A model generated the notes under the pieces. It did no database searches and was not told the DNA's origin. It saw only the letters and a program-made list of their open reading frames with translations. Both the position numbers and the translations under genes were made by a program. Positions 8,379 through 18,324 of a stretch of DNA of 64,000 nt are shown here, piece by piece (within the stretch, counting starts at the first letter, position 1; every line of letters begins with the position of its first letter). Source of the DNA: Candidatus Methanogranum gryphiswaldense (lineage in GTDB: Archaea; Thermoplasmatota; Thermoplasmata; Methanomassiliicoccales; Methanomethylophilaceae); assembly GCA_019262145.1 (NCBI GenBank), contig CP076745.1, positions 989,093 through 1,053,092 on the forward strand. Direction: 5' to 3'.

Positions 8379-10310
8379 ATGTTCGAGATAGTGAAAAGGG
8401 ACGGATTGGCAAGGATCGGTAAATTCGAGACAAAACATGGGATATTGGAAACACCGGCATTGTTGCCTGTAGTGAATCCAAAGATCTATACCGTCACTCC
8501 CAGAGAACTCTACGATGAGTTCGGTTTTAAGGCACTGATTACAAACTCTTACATCATAAAGAACTCACCTGAACTAAAAGCCAAGGCGCAGGAGATGGGA
8601 CTTCACCAGATGTTAGATTTCCCCGGGATCATAATGACAGACTCCGGTACATTCCAGAGCCATATGTACGGGGAAGTGGAGGTCACCAACGAGGAAATGG
8701 TGGAATTCCAAAAAAGCATAGGCACCGACATAGGTACTGTATTGGACATCTTCACAGAACCATATTGGAGCAAAGAAAAGACCGCCGAATCCATTGAAGT
8801 GACCCTCGAAAGAACACAGAAAGCCTGTGAGATGAAAGGTGACATGCTGCTCAACGGTGTCGGACAAGGTTCCATCTTCACAGATCTGAGAGAAGATTGC
8901 GCCAGGAAGATGTCCACAATGGATATCGACGTTCATCCTATTGGTGGGATCGTACCGTTGATGGAACAATACCGCTATACAGATCTGGTCAATGTTGTAC
9001 TTTCCTCGAAGAAAGGACTGAACCCTAACCGTCCCGTGCATCTTTTCGGCGCCGGACACCCAATGTTACTTGCACTGGCCACATTGATGGGATGCGATCT
9101 TTTCGATTCTGCTTCCTATGCCAAATTCGCAAGGGACGACAGAATGATGTTCATTGACGGAACATTCCGTCTGCAGGACATGCAATCTTTGGACTGCAAC
9201 TGCCCCGCGTGCCGTGGCCACACACTCCAAACACTTAGAAAGCTTCCAGACAAAGAAAGGACCAAGGTCATCGCAAAACACAACCTTTACCAAATAACAG
9301 GAGAACTCGCACTTGTAAAGAGATACCTTTCAGAAGGCCGTCTCTGGGAACTTGCAGAAATGAGATGCAGAGCGCATCCCGCACTTTTGGATGCTTTAAG
9401 AAAACTGGAAGAATACCAAGACTTCTTGGAAAAGACAGAACCGATAAGCAGAACTGGTGCGATGTTCTACACCGGTTCCGAGACCAGAGGACGCCCGGTA
9501 TTCAAGAGATATATCGAAAGGGTTAACGAAAGATATATCCCGCCGACCGACAAAGCGGTATTGTTCATCGACGAGGGTTCCAAACCATACAGCAGAGCAT
9601 ACGCAGAAGATTTCGATAAGGCTAGAAAGGCAGGATATACCCCGGTCGTACTGTCGCCATTCGGACCTGTACCTGCAGACCTGGATGAAATGTACCCTCT
9701 GGCACAATCGGTGTTCCCTTACAACATGGACATAGACACCGAGATCGAATCCGGAGCGACGACGAGAGAATTCCTGAAATCCAAATTCAAGAGCTTCATC
9801 AAATGCACCGAGATCCCTGAAGATGGAGAATTGGAATACGACGCAGACCTCTTGAGGGCCAAAGCGGTTTCAAGATATCAGTTCGGGATCGAAGCCACTG
9901 AGGCATTGTTCCGTGGAAAGATCGAACTTGTCGTGAGTAGGAAGACAGGAAAGATCAGAAACGTCATATCCGACGGCGAACATGTTCTTTCGATGAGGGC
10001 TCCCGACGGAATGTATTCACTGAAAGTGGAAGGTGCGAATCGTATCGTCAAGGCCGTTCCAGCACCTCACATGAGAGTGGTTCTCATGGATGACGCCGTA
10101 CCTTTCGTATCGCAGGGAAGGAATGCTTTCTGTCAATTCATATTATCATGCGACGAAGCACTCGTACCGATGGACGAGGCGATACTCGTTGACGGGAAGG
10201 ATAACGTGGTCGCCACAGGACGCCTCCAAGCCATCGCAGGAGAGATAGCCTCATTCAAAAAGGGTGTCGCTGTCAAGGTCCGCAGCGGATCTGGGGACGA
10301 CGAGTCCTGA
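8379..10310 (+). CDS. tgtA: Archaeosine tRNA-guanine transglycosylase TgtA
   Basis: TgtA swaps guanine-15 in archaeal tRNAs for preQ0, the first step to archaeosine. The 643-residue length is that of the archaeal enzyme. The catalytic domain has GIIMTDSGTFQS (Asp about 88), DVHPIGGIVPL and GCDLFDSASY with the second aspartate, and zinc ligands CNCPAC at about 273-278. After a middle region, a C-terminal PUA domain runs from about GKIRNVISDGEHVLSMR to GVAVKVRSG. ATG 8379 is preferred over the TTG at 8376. The last 60 bases overlap the 3' end of the convergent pcc1 gene. Confidence 0.95.
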   Translation: MFEIVKRDGLARIGKFETKHGILETPALLPVVNPKIYTVTPRELYDEFGFKALITNSYIIKNSPELKAKAQEMGLHQMLDFPGIIMTDSGTFQSHMYGEVEVTNEEMVEFQKSIGTDIGTVLDIFTEPYWSKEKTAESIEVTLERTQKACEMKGDMLLNGVGQGSIFTDLREDCARKMSTMDIDVHPIGGIVPLMEQYRYTDLVNVVLSSKKGLNPNRPVHLFGAGHPMLLALATLMGCDLFDSASYAKFARDDRMMFIDGTFRLQDMQSLDCNCPACRGHTLQTLRKLPDKERTKVIAKHNLYQITGELALVKRYLSEGRLWELAEMRCRAHPALLDALRKLEEYQDFLEKTEPISRTGAMFYTGSETRGRPVFKRYIERVNERYIPPTDKAVLFIDEGSKPYSRAYAEDFDKARKAGYTPVVLSPFGPVPADLDEMYPLAQSVFPYNMDIDTEIESGATTREFLKSKFKSFIKCTEIPEDGELEYDADLLRAKAVSRYQFGIEATEALFRGKIELVVSRKTGKIRNVISDGEHVLSMRAPDGMYSLKVEGANRIVKAVPAPHMRVVLMDDAVPFVSQGRNAFCQFILSCDEALVPMDEAILVDGKDNVVATGRLQAIAGEIASFKKGVAVKVRSGSGDDES

Positions 10311-10517
10311 GGATTCCTCTGCTGTTTTTATACATGCTAGAAGGTCGTCGGCGGTGTTCTTCATCGTACCCGCCGACTCGGCCTTCATGAAAAGGATAAG
10401 GGTGTTTTCACGGAGTTCCACCTGAACATAGTCCCCATTATCGGGGACTATCGCCTTGCAGACCGCTTCCGCGATCTTCTTATCGGGATAGTTCAGGCGG
10501 AGCTCCAGTGTGATCAT
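10251..10517 (-). CDS. pcc1: KEOPS complex subunit Pcc1
   Basis: Pcc1 is the small dimerising subunit of KEOPS, which makes the universal t6A modification of tRNA. From ATG 10517 the protein has 88 residues: MITLELRLNYPDKKIAEAV, VQVELRENTLILFMKAES and GTMKNTADDLLACIKTAEE, the typical two-strand, helix, two-strand, helix pattern. It starts 4 bases after leuB stops, so it is probably the last gene of the leucine operon. Its final 20 codons are antisense to the end of tgtA. Another KEOPS subunit, Cgi121, is at 35414. Confidence 0.85.
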   Translation of the reverse strand: MITLELRLNYPDKKIAEAVCKAIVPDNGDYVQVELRENTLILFMKAESAGTMKNTADDLLACIKTAEESSGLVVPRSAADLDSDTLFE

Positions 10518-10521
10518 ACTT

Positions 10522-11640
10522 TCACTTCTTTTGGTTGAGAACGTACTCAACGATGGCCTTTCCGACCTGTTGGGTGTTCATCTTTCCGCCGAGGTCTGGT
10601 GTTGTCTTCCCATTGTCCAGACAGTGCCTGACAGCATCATGCAGCATCTTTCCTTCTTTGGGATAGCCCTGATTCTCGAGAAGCATCTGAGCTGCGAGAA
10701 CGGCCGCTATTGGATTGGCCTTGCCCTGCCCGGCGATGTCCGGTGCAGATCCGTGTATTGGCTCGAACATGCTGACACCGTTAGGGTTGATGTTACCGCT
10801 TCCGCCCATTCCGAGTCCGCCCTGGAGCTGTGCTCCCAGATCCGTCAGGATATCACCGAACAGATTGGGTACGGCTACGGTCCCGAATGTCTCCGGACGT
10901 ACGATCATGGCCATTGCCATGGCATCGACGAACATGAAATCCAATTTCATGCCGTACTCGTCGGCCTTCTGCTGGAAGATCTCCCTCTGCATCCCATAGA
11001 TATGGGTGCAAACATTCGCCTTATCGACGAGCGTGACCTTCTTCTCTCCCCTTGCCTCGGCATACCTGAAGGAATACTCTGCGAATCTGGTGATACCCTT
11101 CTTGGAAAGGAATCCGATCTCGAATGCGAAATCATCCGCAGGCTCGGCCTTCACATCGAGTGTGATGTCGAGATTGTACATCTCCCTCTTGACGTTGAGC
11201 TTGGACACTGTCTTTGAGTGGCCGAACTCTCCGCCCGCGCCCATGTAGAAATCCTCGGTGTTCTCTCTGAGGAAGTGTATGTCGAAGGGGACCTCCCTCT
11301 TCAGAGGCACCAATGGAAACCATGATATGACCGGCCTGAGATTGATGTACTGGTCGAAGACCGCCCTCATCTTGAGAAGGATGCCCTGTTCAAGTATCCC
11401 CGGTTTGACCTTGGGGTCTCCAATCGCTCCGAAATAGATCGCATCTTTCTTCTTAAGATCATGGATGTCCTCATCTGTCAGAAGCTCGCCGGTCTTCAGA
11501 TATCTGTCTGAACCGATGTCGAAGAGCTCTCCGTCGTAATTGAACGAGGATATCTCCGATACTGCATCCAGAACATCCAATCCTACGGCTATGACCTCTT
11601 TCCCGATACCGTCACCGGGGATTATCGCCAAGTGCTTCAC
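10522..11640 (-). CDS. leuB: 3-isopropylmalate dehydrogenase LeuB
   Basis: LeuB oxidatively decarboxylates 3-isopropylmalate with NAD in leucine synthesis. The 372-residue protein shows IPGDGIGKEV, LLKMRAVFDQYINLRP (substrate arginines), FAEYSFRYAEARG with the catalytic tyrosine, LVDKANV with the catalytic lysine, and FVDAMAMAM and NLFGDILTDLGAQLQGGLG with metal aspartates. Translation starts at a GTG that overlaps the leuD stop as GTGA. Its place after leuA, leuC and leuD argues for leucine rather than homocitrate-type chemistry, although broader substrate use in citramalate or coenzyme B pathways is possible. Confidence 0.9.
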   Translation of the reverse strand: MKHLAIIPGDGIGKEVIAVGLDVLDAVSEISSFNYDGELFDIGSDRYLKTGELLTDEDIHDLKKKDAIYFGAIGDPKVKPGILEQGILLKMRAVFDQYINLRPVISWFPLVPLKREVPFDIHFLRENTEDFYMGAGGEFGHSKTVSKLNVKREMYNLDITLDVKAEPADDFAFEIGFLSKKGITRFAEYSFRYAEARGEKKVTLVDKANVCTHIYGMQREIFQQKADEYGMKLDFMFVDAMAMAMIVRPETFGTVAVPNLFGDILTDLGAQLQGGLGMGGSGNINPNGVSMFEPIHGSAPDIAGQGKANPIAAVLAAQMLLENQGYPKEGKMLHDAVRHCLDNGKTTPDLGGKMNTQQVGKAIVEYVLNQKK

Positions 11641-12122
11641 AGTTTACCCTCCTTTACCATATTGATGAGTCCGCCGCATTTGACCAGCTCATTGATGAAC
11701 GGAGGATACTTCTGGAATGTGTATTCTTTCTTGGTGGTGATGTTCTTCACGACACCTTTTTCGATATCCACTGATATCTTGTCGCCTTCGGAGGCCTCGA
11801 CCTTGCACTCTATCAGCAGGAGACCTATGTTCATGGAGTTCCTGTAGAATATACGTGCGAACGACTCTGCGATTATGCATGAGAATCCCGCCTGCATCAA
11901 TGAAAGAGGGGCGTGCTCTCTGGATGACCCACATCCAAAGTTCTTTCCGGCAACGAGAATGTCACCTTTCTTGACCTGCTGTCCGAATCCTGGTCTGACC
12001 TTCTCGAATATGAAATCGTTCAGGTGGGTCAGATTCATTGACAGCAGACGCTCAGCTGGGATTATCTGATCGGTATCTACGTTGTCGCCAAACTTCCATG
12101 CCTTTGCTTCGATCTTGGACAT
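11637..12122 (-). CDS. leuD: 3-isopropylmalate dehydratase small subunit LeuD
   Basis: LeuD pairs with LeuC to isomerise 2- to 3-isopropylmalate. The 161-residue protein has FGDNVDTDQIIPAERL at the start and the swivel-domain signature GKNFGCGSSREHAPLSL. A second in-frame ATG at 12122 is adjacent to the leuC TGA with a one-base overlap; the alternative start at 12128 adds two residues. It overlaps leuB downstream by four bases, so the operon is translationally coupled. Confidence 0.92.
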   Translation of the reverse strand: MSKIEAKAWKFGDNVDTDQIIPAERLLSMNLTHLNDFIFEKVRPGFGQQVKKGDILVAGKNFGCGSSREHAPLSLMQAGFSCIIAESFARIFYRNSMNIGLLLIECKVEASEGDKISVDIEKGVVKNITTKKEYTFQKYPPFINELVKCGGLINMVKEGKL

Positions 12123-13381
12123 CAGCATCCCCCCTTGTGATCTGGAGTGACTATCTTGCCTGCGATGGCGGATGCCGCTACGACCTGGGGGCCTGCGAGA
12201 TAGACCTCAGAGTCCTTGTCTCCCATCCTTCCGATGAAGTTCCTGTTGGTGGAGGACACTGCCCTCTCCCCTGATGCCAGGATACCCATGTATCCGCCGA
12301 GGCATGCTCCGCAGGTAGGTCCTGATATGAACGCCCCTGCGTCCAGGAATATCTGCATGAGCCCTTCGTCCAACATCTGACGGTACACCCTCTGGGATGC
12401 GGGAACCACGAGGAACCTGACATCTGGATGGACCTTTTTGCCTTTGACTATCTTGGCTGCGATACGCATGTCCTCGATACGTCCGTTAGTACAGGACCCG
12501 AGGTATGCCTGGTCGATCTTCACATCTGTGTCCTTCACTGCATGTCCATTGCTGGGCAGGTGGGGGAAGGCCACCATGGATTCGATCTTGGAGAGGTCAT
12601 ATTTCAGGACGCAACAGTATTTTGCATCTGGATCGGCCTCTACGGACTTGTATTTGCCTTTCACGGTGTCCTTTATGTATTCCTTTGTGAGGTCGTCACA
12701 CGGGAATATGCCTGCCTTACCTCCGGCCTCGATGGCCATGTTGGAAACTGCGAGCCTGTCGGAGACCGTTATGTTGGCTATTCCCGGCCCGTGGAACTCG
12801 AATACCTTGTAATTGGCTCCATCCACACCGATATCAGTTATAATCTTGATGATCAGGTCCTTTCCACCAACGTTCTCCTTGAACTTGCCGGTGAGTTCGA
12901 CCTTTATGGTCTCAGGCACTTTGAACCAGAGGTGCCCGGTCGCAAAGGCCGCTGCGGCCTCTGTTGAACCGATACCCGTGGAGAATGCGTTGATGCCTCC
13001 ATAGGTGCATGTGTGCGAATCCGCTCCAACGATGAGTCTTCCTGGTGCCGCGAATCCTTCTTCGATCATCAACTGGTGGCATACTCCGCCCCTTCCTACT
13101 TCGTAGTAGTTCTTGATGTCGTGCTTCTTCGCGAAATCCCTCATCTCCTTGGCCTGCTCGGCCGAGGCCACATCCTTGTTGGGGACGTAGTGATCAGGAA
13201 TCAGAACCATGCGGTCCTTCTGAATGTTGTTCGTACCAATCTTGTCGTACTCTCTGAACGCTATAGGTCCGGTGACATCGTTCACCATGACGTAATCAAC
13301 GTTAGCGACAACGATCTGTCCAGCTACCGCATCGGTCCCGGATTTCTCCGAGAGAATCTTCTCTGCAATTGTCTTTCCCAT
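12122..13381 (-). CDS. leuC: 3-isopropylmalate dehydratase large subunit LeuC
   Basis: LeuC carries the 4Fe-4S cluster of isopropylmalate isomerase. The 419-residue protein matches the short archaeal form. Cluster cysteines are visible in AYLGSCTNGRIEDMR and in ISGPTCGACLGGYMG, and VGADSHTCTYGG is the usual substrate loop. The ATG overlaps the leuA stop by one base and the end overlaps leuD. Homoaconitase-type paralogs occur in methanogens, but the surrounding leuA, leuD and leuB make the leucine role most likely. Confidence 0.92.
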   Translation of the reverse strand: MGKTIAEKILSEKSGTDAVAGQIVVANVDYVMVNDVTGPIAFREYDKIGTNNIQKDRMVLIPDHYVPNKDVASAEQAKEMRDFAKKHDIKNYYEVGRGGVCHQLMIEEGFAAPGRLIVGADSHTCTYGGINAFSTGIGSTEAAAAFATGHLWFKVPETIKVELTGKFKENVGGKDLIIKIITDIGVDGANYKVFEFHGPGIANITVSDRLAVSNMAIEAGGKAGIFPCDDLTKEYIKDTVKGKYKSVEADPDAKYCCVLKYDLSKIESMVAFPHLPSNGHAVKDTDVKIDQAYLGSCTNGRIEDMRIAAKIVKGKKVHPDVRFLVVPASQRVYRQMLDEGLMQIFLDAGAFISGPTCGACLGGYMGILASGERAVSSTNRNFIGRMGDKDSEVYLAGPQVVAASAIAGKIVTPDHKGGC

Positions 13382-14973
13382 TACGCATTCCTCTGTCTAG
13401 CGAAATCCCTATTGATAGCGGCCATTGTCGCATCAACTGAAGTCTCCACGATATCCAATCCGACTGCCTTTCCGACAGACAGACCGCCATCGTTCTGAAC
13501 GTTCTTCACCATTACCGTCACTTCACAGATCGAGTCGCTCTTGCCGGTTATAGCGCTGAGCTTGTACTCCTCCATCGTGATGTTCTCGTTGACCGCCTTT
13601 CTTATTGCATTTATGGCGGCATCGACGGGACCGACCCCTATGCTTGCAACGGTCCTCTTTTCCGTTCCACCTATTGTCACCGTGACGGTCGCAGTGGATG
13701 TGGTGTTCTTTCCGGTCAACACTGTCAGCTGATCCAAGGACACCTTCTTATCTGCCATTCCCTTCTTATACATCAGGTTATCGACTATTGCCATCAGTTC
13801 GGCATCGTCGATCTCTTTGCCTCCGATGGCGATATTCTTTATCATCTCCATCAGTTCAGACATGTGGTCCTCCGGGAACTTTATCCCCAGCACGTCCAGC
13901 CTTCCCTGCACGGAATGTGCGCCGGAATGCTTTCCGATCACTATGTGCCTGTCCACACCGACCAATTCCGGCAGGAACGGCTCATAGGTAGCAGTATTGT
14001 TCATGATCCCATGAACATGTATACCGGACTCATGAGCGAACGCGTTCCTTCCAACGATCGGCTTATTGTATGCCATGTTGAATCCAGTGACCCTTTCGAC
14101 CACTCTGGAGGTGTTCCCTATCTTGCTGAGGTCCACTGTTTTGACGCCATAGTTGGCGAACAGGTTCAATGCGACCTCTTCCAACGCGGCGTTACCGGTC
14201 CTCTCACCTATGCCGTTCATGCACACATGACATATCGTCGCACCTGATTCTACGGCGGCGATCGTGTTGGCCACTGCCAGACCCATATCGTTGTGGCAAT
14301 GGACGGCGATCGGGACCTTGATCGATTTCTTCAATTCGCCAATGAGGTATCTCATCGCTGTAGGTATGATCACACCCACGGTATCCGGGACATTGATAGC
14401 ATACGCTCCTGCCTCCTCGACACCTTTGTAAACGGAGGTCATGAAGGTCAGATCGGATCTTGTGGCGTCCTCACAGGAGAACTGGACCTTCAATCCATGT
14501 GCCCTTGCATATTCCACTGAATCTATCGCTCTTGCTCTGACATCCTCAGGCTTCATCTTCAGCTTGTACTTCATATGCAATTCTGAAGTTGCGAGGAATA
14601 TGTGCACATAATCCACGCCCGTGTCGACTACCGCATCTATATCTGAATGAACAGAACGGGCCAGGCTGCAAATGGTTGCATCCATGTTCGAGTCCTTGAT
14701 CTTCCTTATCGTTTCCTTCTCGGTCTCTCCTGAAGCTGCAAATCCGACCTCCATTATGTCGACTCCGAGATCATCGAGGGCGATCGCTATACGAACCTTG
14801 TCATCCTGGCTCAACGCGATGCCAGGTGCTTGCTCACCGTCCCTCAGTGTAGTATCGAAGATCTTTACATCTTTAATGGGGCCCACACCGGAGAGCGCAA
14901 GCTGGTTGTATGGACTTATTGCGAGCATATCTTCCAAATTCTTAGCGCTTTCACTGGTTTGTTGCTTTTTCAT
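13381..14973 (-). CDS. leuA: 2-isopropylmalate synthase LeuA (or citramalate synthase)
   Basis: The enzyme condenses acetyl-CoA with 2-oxoisovalerate at the entry to leucine synthesis. The 530-residue protein has DTTLRDGEQAPG near residue 40, the metal-binding HCHNDMGLAVANT, GIGERTGNAALE and the second-domain FAHESGIHVHG. A C-terminal regulatory domain of about 110 residues is present, which separates it from the shorter homocitrate synthase AksA. ATG 14973 follows a GGTGG ribosome binding site; the upstream TTG at 14985 is less likely. It heads the operon leuA-leuC-leuD-leuB-pcc1. Citramalate synthase has the same layout, and sequence reading alone does not fully separate the two. Confidence 0.85.
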   Translation of the reverse strand: MKKQQTSESAKNLEDMLAISPYNQLALSGVGPIKDVKIFDTTLRDGEQAPGIALSQDDKVRIAIALDDLGVDIMEVGFAASGETEKETIRKIKDSNMDATICSLARSVHSDIDAVVDTGVDYVHIFLATSELHMKYKLKMKPEDVRARAIDSVEYARAHGLKVQFSCEDATRSDLTFMTSVYKGVEEAGAYAINVPDTVGVIIPTAMRYLIGELKKSIKVPIAVHCHNDMGLAVANTIAAVESGATICHVCMNGIGERTGNAALEEVALNLFANYGVKTVDLSKIGNTSRVVERVTGFNMAYNKPIVGRNAFAHESGIHVHGIMNNTATYEPFLPELVGVDRHIVIGKHSGAHSVQGRLDVLGIKFPEDHMSELMEMIKNIAIGGKEIDDAELMAIVDNLMYKKGMADKKVSLDQLTVLTGKNTTSTATVTVTIGGTEKRTVASIGVGPVDAAINAIRKAVNENITMEEYKLSAITGKSDSICEVTVMVKNVQNDGGLSVGKAVGLDIVETSVDATMAAINRDFARQRNA

Positions 14974-15005
14974 AAAAACCACCAAACCGTCATAGCTACC
15001 ACTGC

Positions 15006-15020
15006 TTACTTAAGAAGTAA
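15006..15020. promoter_or_regulatory. Palindrome upstream of leuA, possible operator
   Basis: TTACTT-AAG-AAGTAA is a perfect 6-base inverted repeat centred about 40 bases before the leuA ATG, where the minus-strand TATA region is expected. A repressor bound here could block the leucine operon promoter. This is positional inference; no matching regulator gene was identified. Confidence 0.3.
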
Positions 15021-15097
15021 AAGTCCGGTGGTTGTGCTGAAGATCATTTTAATCCTCTTTGACGGTGCTTCTCAATTAATTATGAATTATATAAAGA

Positions 15098-17659
15098 TTA
15101 GGGACTCCAACGAGCGTACAGCACATTATCACCATTTACTAAATAACTCTGAGTATATCTTTCATTATCGATTGTATACCATCCAAGAAAACTAGTTGCT
15201 GGCATCTCTTCAAATAAACCTACTAGTTCGTTTGAGCCCGGCTGGTATAATAAAATACTTGTTCCCTCTGAATAGTAAAAAGAGATTTCATCTTCATTAT
15301 CAGAATAAATTAGTCTAAATACCGTTTTAAACTCATAATCTGAAGTAACATGATACACTGTGCCCATTCCTCTATTCTCAGAAACTAAAAAACTACTTTG
15401 CAAATAATTTACAGGTAATTCATAACCAAAATTAGGAACTATCGCAATAGAATCTTCTATTGTGAGTTGTTTATTTGCTATTCCATTAAATGTTGAACCA
15501 TTTATTGTATACGTGATATGTTCACCAAATTCAACATTATATTGTGTTGGAACCCAAATCGAATTGATACCCATATCATCCATAACTGTAGATGAATGAC
15601 TTTCCCATCCATCAAATTCATAATAATTTCTAGAGGGAACTGATGTAGCAGATGGAACATTTTCGCCAACTATTACACAAAAAGTTTGAACAAACGAAGA
15701 ATACCCCAAATACGTCACCTTATACACTGATGGTAATGAAATGTCCTCACTGAAGGTATATCTATCATTGAAGACAGATACTCCGTTCATGGAAGAGACC
15801 ACAGATGAGTAATTTGAAGGCATAGAATAACCGCTGACCGCACTTATCGTCACCTTCTCACTCGAACAAACAAAGAATGATGCTCTACTGCCTCCAGAAC
15901 CTACAATGATGTTCTCTCCCACTGTTATCTTGGATACCCCTGGAAATACCGAATCGTCCGATACTTTATATCCAGAACCAGAGACATGAACGGTCACGGG
16001 AAGATATGCGCCATAGTTCGAAGGTAGGACATATCCATCATACGTAAGGATACTGATCACGTCCTTGCATGTAGCGGTAGAGGCCTCGTATCCATTGACG
16101 ATCAGCCTGACGTGCCCACCGGCCGTTATGTCATATGTCTTAAGTTGGACTCCGGTCACTGTGATGTTCTGTGTTGCCGTCACACCATAGACCTTGACAG
16201 TTCCGGACGAAATGTCTAGAAGATCATCGCCATTGACACGGATCTTGAAATTAGAACCCTTCTCATAATCTGTAAGTAGTGCAAATCTGAGTTCGTATGA
16301 CATTCCGTAACTGACCTTTTCACTTGAAGCTGTTATGGTATACCCGACCGTGTCGTTTGGAAGTACGATATCAAAGGACCTGATATCATATACGCCGGAT
16401 AAAGTTACGATCTGATCTGAACTGATATCTTCGATGCATATGCGAGACATTCCATCCAATTCCACTGCATCTCCGTTCACTTTTATGATCAATTCGTCAT
16501 CCACGTATCCTGTCTTGATAGTGTAACTCAGTATGCACCTTTCTCCGTCAGATACCTCTGAAGGATCGGCGGTTAACGTGTATCCTATCTGTTCGTCGGG
16601 CAATATTATCCTATGTTTCTGAACGCCAGCCAATATATCTACAAATATCTTTGAATTCCCAGAGACGGTATATGTTGAATCACTACCCAGAACTGCTCCT
16701 TTTACATCGTAATAGAATCCGGCCTTTGCATCAGAGATGGAAAAAACATCTTCCTTGGCGAACATACCCCATGTCTTGAAACTCATGGAATATGTGGTTA
16801 TGTCTGGATAATCAGAATGACCCTCACTGAGTACCAGACCTTTTCCATCACGCACCTCAAGACCGAACAAATAGATCATTCTGTATCCGAGTTCATTCGA
16901 ATGGAATGTTATCTTTCCTTCAGAAATGATAAAATCAAATGTATTGCCCTCACCGACCGAGGGTCCGAACACCCTCATGTCATGATTTGACGATACTCTC
17001 ACAGGTATCGTCATCCTTATCTTCCCAGAGATATCTGATAATTCTTCATCGGAGGAGTATATCTGGAAGTCCATGCCGTTATAGAATTCCTCGAACATTA
17101 TATTCAAAGGTTCATCGGAAACGATATCGGTAATATCTGACACTGTACTCGCATCGAATTCTATCTCTTTCCCATCATGCAGCAATATACGAACGGTCTT
17201 TCCAGACTCTTCCATTGCATCCACGGTATCGACCGAGACCACTATTTGTTTAACATAAGAAAACGACCTGAGATCTATTACCATGCCTTCACTGATGTCG
17301 GCATTGCCGATATCAAAACTAACTATCCCATCATCAGATGTTGATATCTTGCCATCCACCATGACGGCGTACAATCTCATTTCCCCGGATACATCCACTG
17401 TATCTCCTGGAAGCATCAACTCTCCTGCGTAGGTTGACGAAAAGGACCAACCTATGAACGTCCTATCAGTACACAAGGATGAATCTATGTCCTCCAAAAC
17501 TGCAACGTTACTGCAGTTCTGTTCTTGGATCAGAATATCTCCATCGTAATACAGCACCTTTGTGCCAGATGAACTTTCTTCGTCCATCATTAGGTATATC
17601 CCGCCTGCCGATGCGGCAATAAGGATGACTGCGAGTATCGCAATTACATTGGTCGACAT
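15098..17659 (-). CDS. Large secreted or anchored surface protein with InlB-type repeats
   Basis: The 853-residue protein starts with a hydrophobic segment, MSTNVIAILAVILIAASAGGIYLMM, that is a signal anchor. The rest is rich in Ser, Thr, Asp, Gly and Val and looks all-beta. Near the N-terminus (about 65-115: FIGWSFSSTYAGELMLPGDT then LYAVMVDG), around 660-690 (YYEFDGWES) and at the very end (FLGWYTIDNERY to LYARWSP) there are Listeria-Bacteroides InlB B-type units with the GW...YA-W pattern. Between them, repeated segments of the type ITVTGV and YTITASSEKVSYG suggest Ig-like modules. Such proteins are abundant in gut Methanomassiliicoccales. Base composition is more AT-rich in the 3' third. 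Function is probably adhesion or envelope structure. Confidence 0.75.
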   Translation of the reverse strand: MSTNVIAILAVILIAASAGGIYLMMDEESSSGTKVLYYDGDILIQEQNCSNVAVLEDIDSSLCTDRTFIGWSFSSTYAGELMLPGDTVDVSGEMRLYAVMVDGKISTSDDGIVSFDIGNADISEGMVIDLRSFSYVKQIVVSVDTVDAMEESGKTVRILLHDGKEIEFDASTVSDITDIVSDEPLNIMFEEFYNGMDFQIYSSDEELSDISGKIRMTIPVRVSSNHDMRVFGPSVGEGNTFDFIISEGKITFHSNELGYRMIYLFGLEVRDGKGLVLSEGHSDYPDITTYSMSFKTWGMFAKEDVFSISDAKAGFYYDVKGAVLGSDSTYTVSGNSKIFVDILAGVQKHRIILPDEQIGYTLTADPSEVSDGERCILSYTIKTGYVDDELIIKVNGDAVELDGMSRICIEDISSDQIVTLSGVYDIRSFDIVLPNDTVGYTITASSEKVSYGMSYELRFALLTDYEKGSNFKIRVNGDDLLDISSGTVKVYGVTATQNITVTGVQLKTYDITAGGHVRLIVNGYEASTATCKDVISILTYDGYVLPSNYGAYLPVTVHVSGSGYKVSDDSVFPGVSKITVGENIIVGSGGSRASFFVCSSEKVTISAVSGYSMPSNYSSVVSSMNGVSVFNDRYTFSEDISLPSVYKVTYLGYSSFVQTFCVIVGENVPSATSVPSRNYYEFDGWESHSSTVMDDMGINSIWVPTQYNVEFGEHITYTINGSTFNGIANKQLTIEDSIAIVPNFGYELPVNYLQSSFLVSENRGMGTVYHVTSDYEFKTVFRLIYSDNEDEISFYYSEGTSILLYQPGSNELVGLFEEMPATSFLGWYTIDNERYTQSYLVNGDNVLYARWSP

Positions 17660-17784
17660 GGTAATCTCTCAGGTTGCCACGCAGACTGTTCGCAGACCGC
17701 GGACGAAAGGAATATGAATCACACTATTTATCGCTTTGTAACAAATAACAAAAGGAAATTTTAAGAGGTTTGATGAATGGCATC

Positions 17785-18324
17785 TCAGTTCTTTTTATTT
17801 TTAGGTACTGAAGATTTCTTTGGCTCCTCGGAAGGAACTGCATCTGCGTCCTTCGGGACTGCCTCAACCGTGGATTCCTCTGCTGGAACCTCTTTGGAAT
17901 TTTTAGAGGTCTTGTTCTTTGTGTCCGTGTCCTTCTCGGCCAGATCCTTCTTGGTCTTGGCTCTGGAAGCTTTCTTATCCTCTTTTTCGGACTCCTCTTC
18001 CTCCTCAGCCTCTATCCTTACCCTCTCAGCTGCCACATCTGCCTTGTATTTCTCTTTGGCCTCTTTGTGTGCGGCCTTTCTCCTTACAATATCCTCTTTC
18101 AGCTGAGTCTTAGCGGGACCCCTCTCTTCCTTAGGCATATCCTTGATGGCTTTTCTGCGACGCGCCTCAGCCTTCTTGGCCATGTATCTGTCGTTCGCGA
18201 TCTTCTCTTTGGCAGATAATAGCTCATCCTTTCTGGACTTGGCGATCTTATCGTGCCTGACCGTCGCTTTCGGCTGATACTTATCACTCTTGATTTCTTT
18301 TGAATTTGCCTTCTGTTTTGACAT
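17785..18324 (-). CDS. Highly charged, lysine/glutamate-rich protein of unknown function
   Basis: The 179-residue protein is almost wholly Lys, Glu, Ala, Arg, Asp and Ser, with no hydrophobic core. An N-terminal basic half (KYQPKATVRHDKIAKSRKDE, then DRYMAKKAEARRRKAIKD) is followed by an acidic EEEEESEKEDKK stretch and a Ser/Pro/Lys tail ending SVPKNKKN. It is probably a long helix and a disordered tail that binds nucleic acid or a partner. ATG 18324 was chosen over GTG 18333. Strong strand-specific composition supports it as coding, but no family is recognised. Confidence 0.65.
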   Translation of the reverse strand: MSKQKANSKEIKSDKYQPKATVRHDKIAKSRKDELLSAKEKIANDRYMAKKAEARRRKAIKDMPKEERGPAKTQLKEDIVRRKAAHKEAKEKYKADVAAERVRIEAEEEEESEKEDKKASRAKTKKDLAEKDTDTKNKTSKNSKEVPAEESTVEAVPKDADAVPSEEPKKSSVPKNKKN

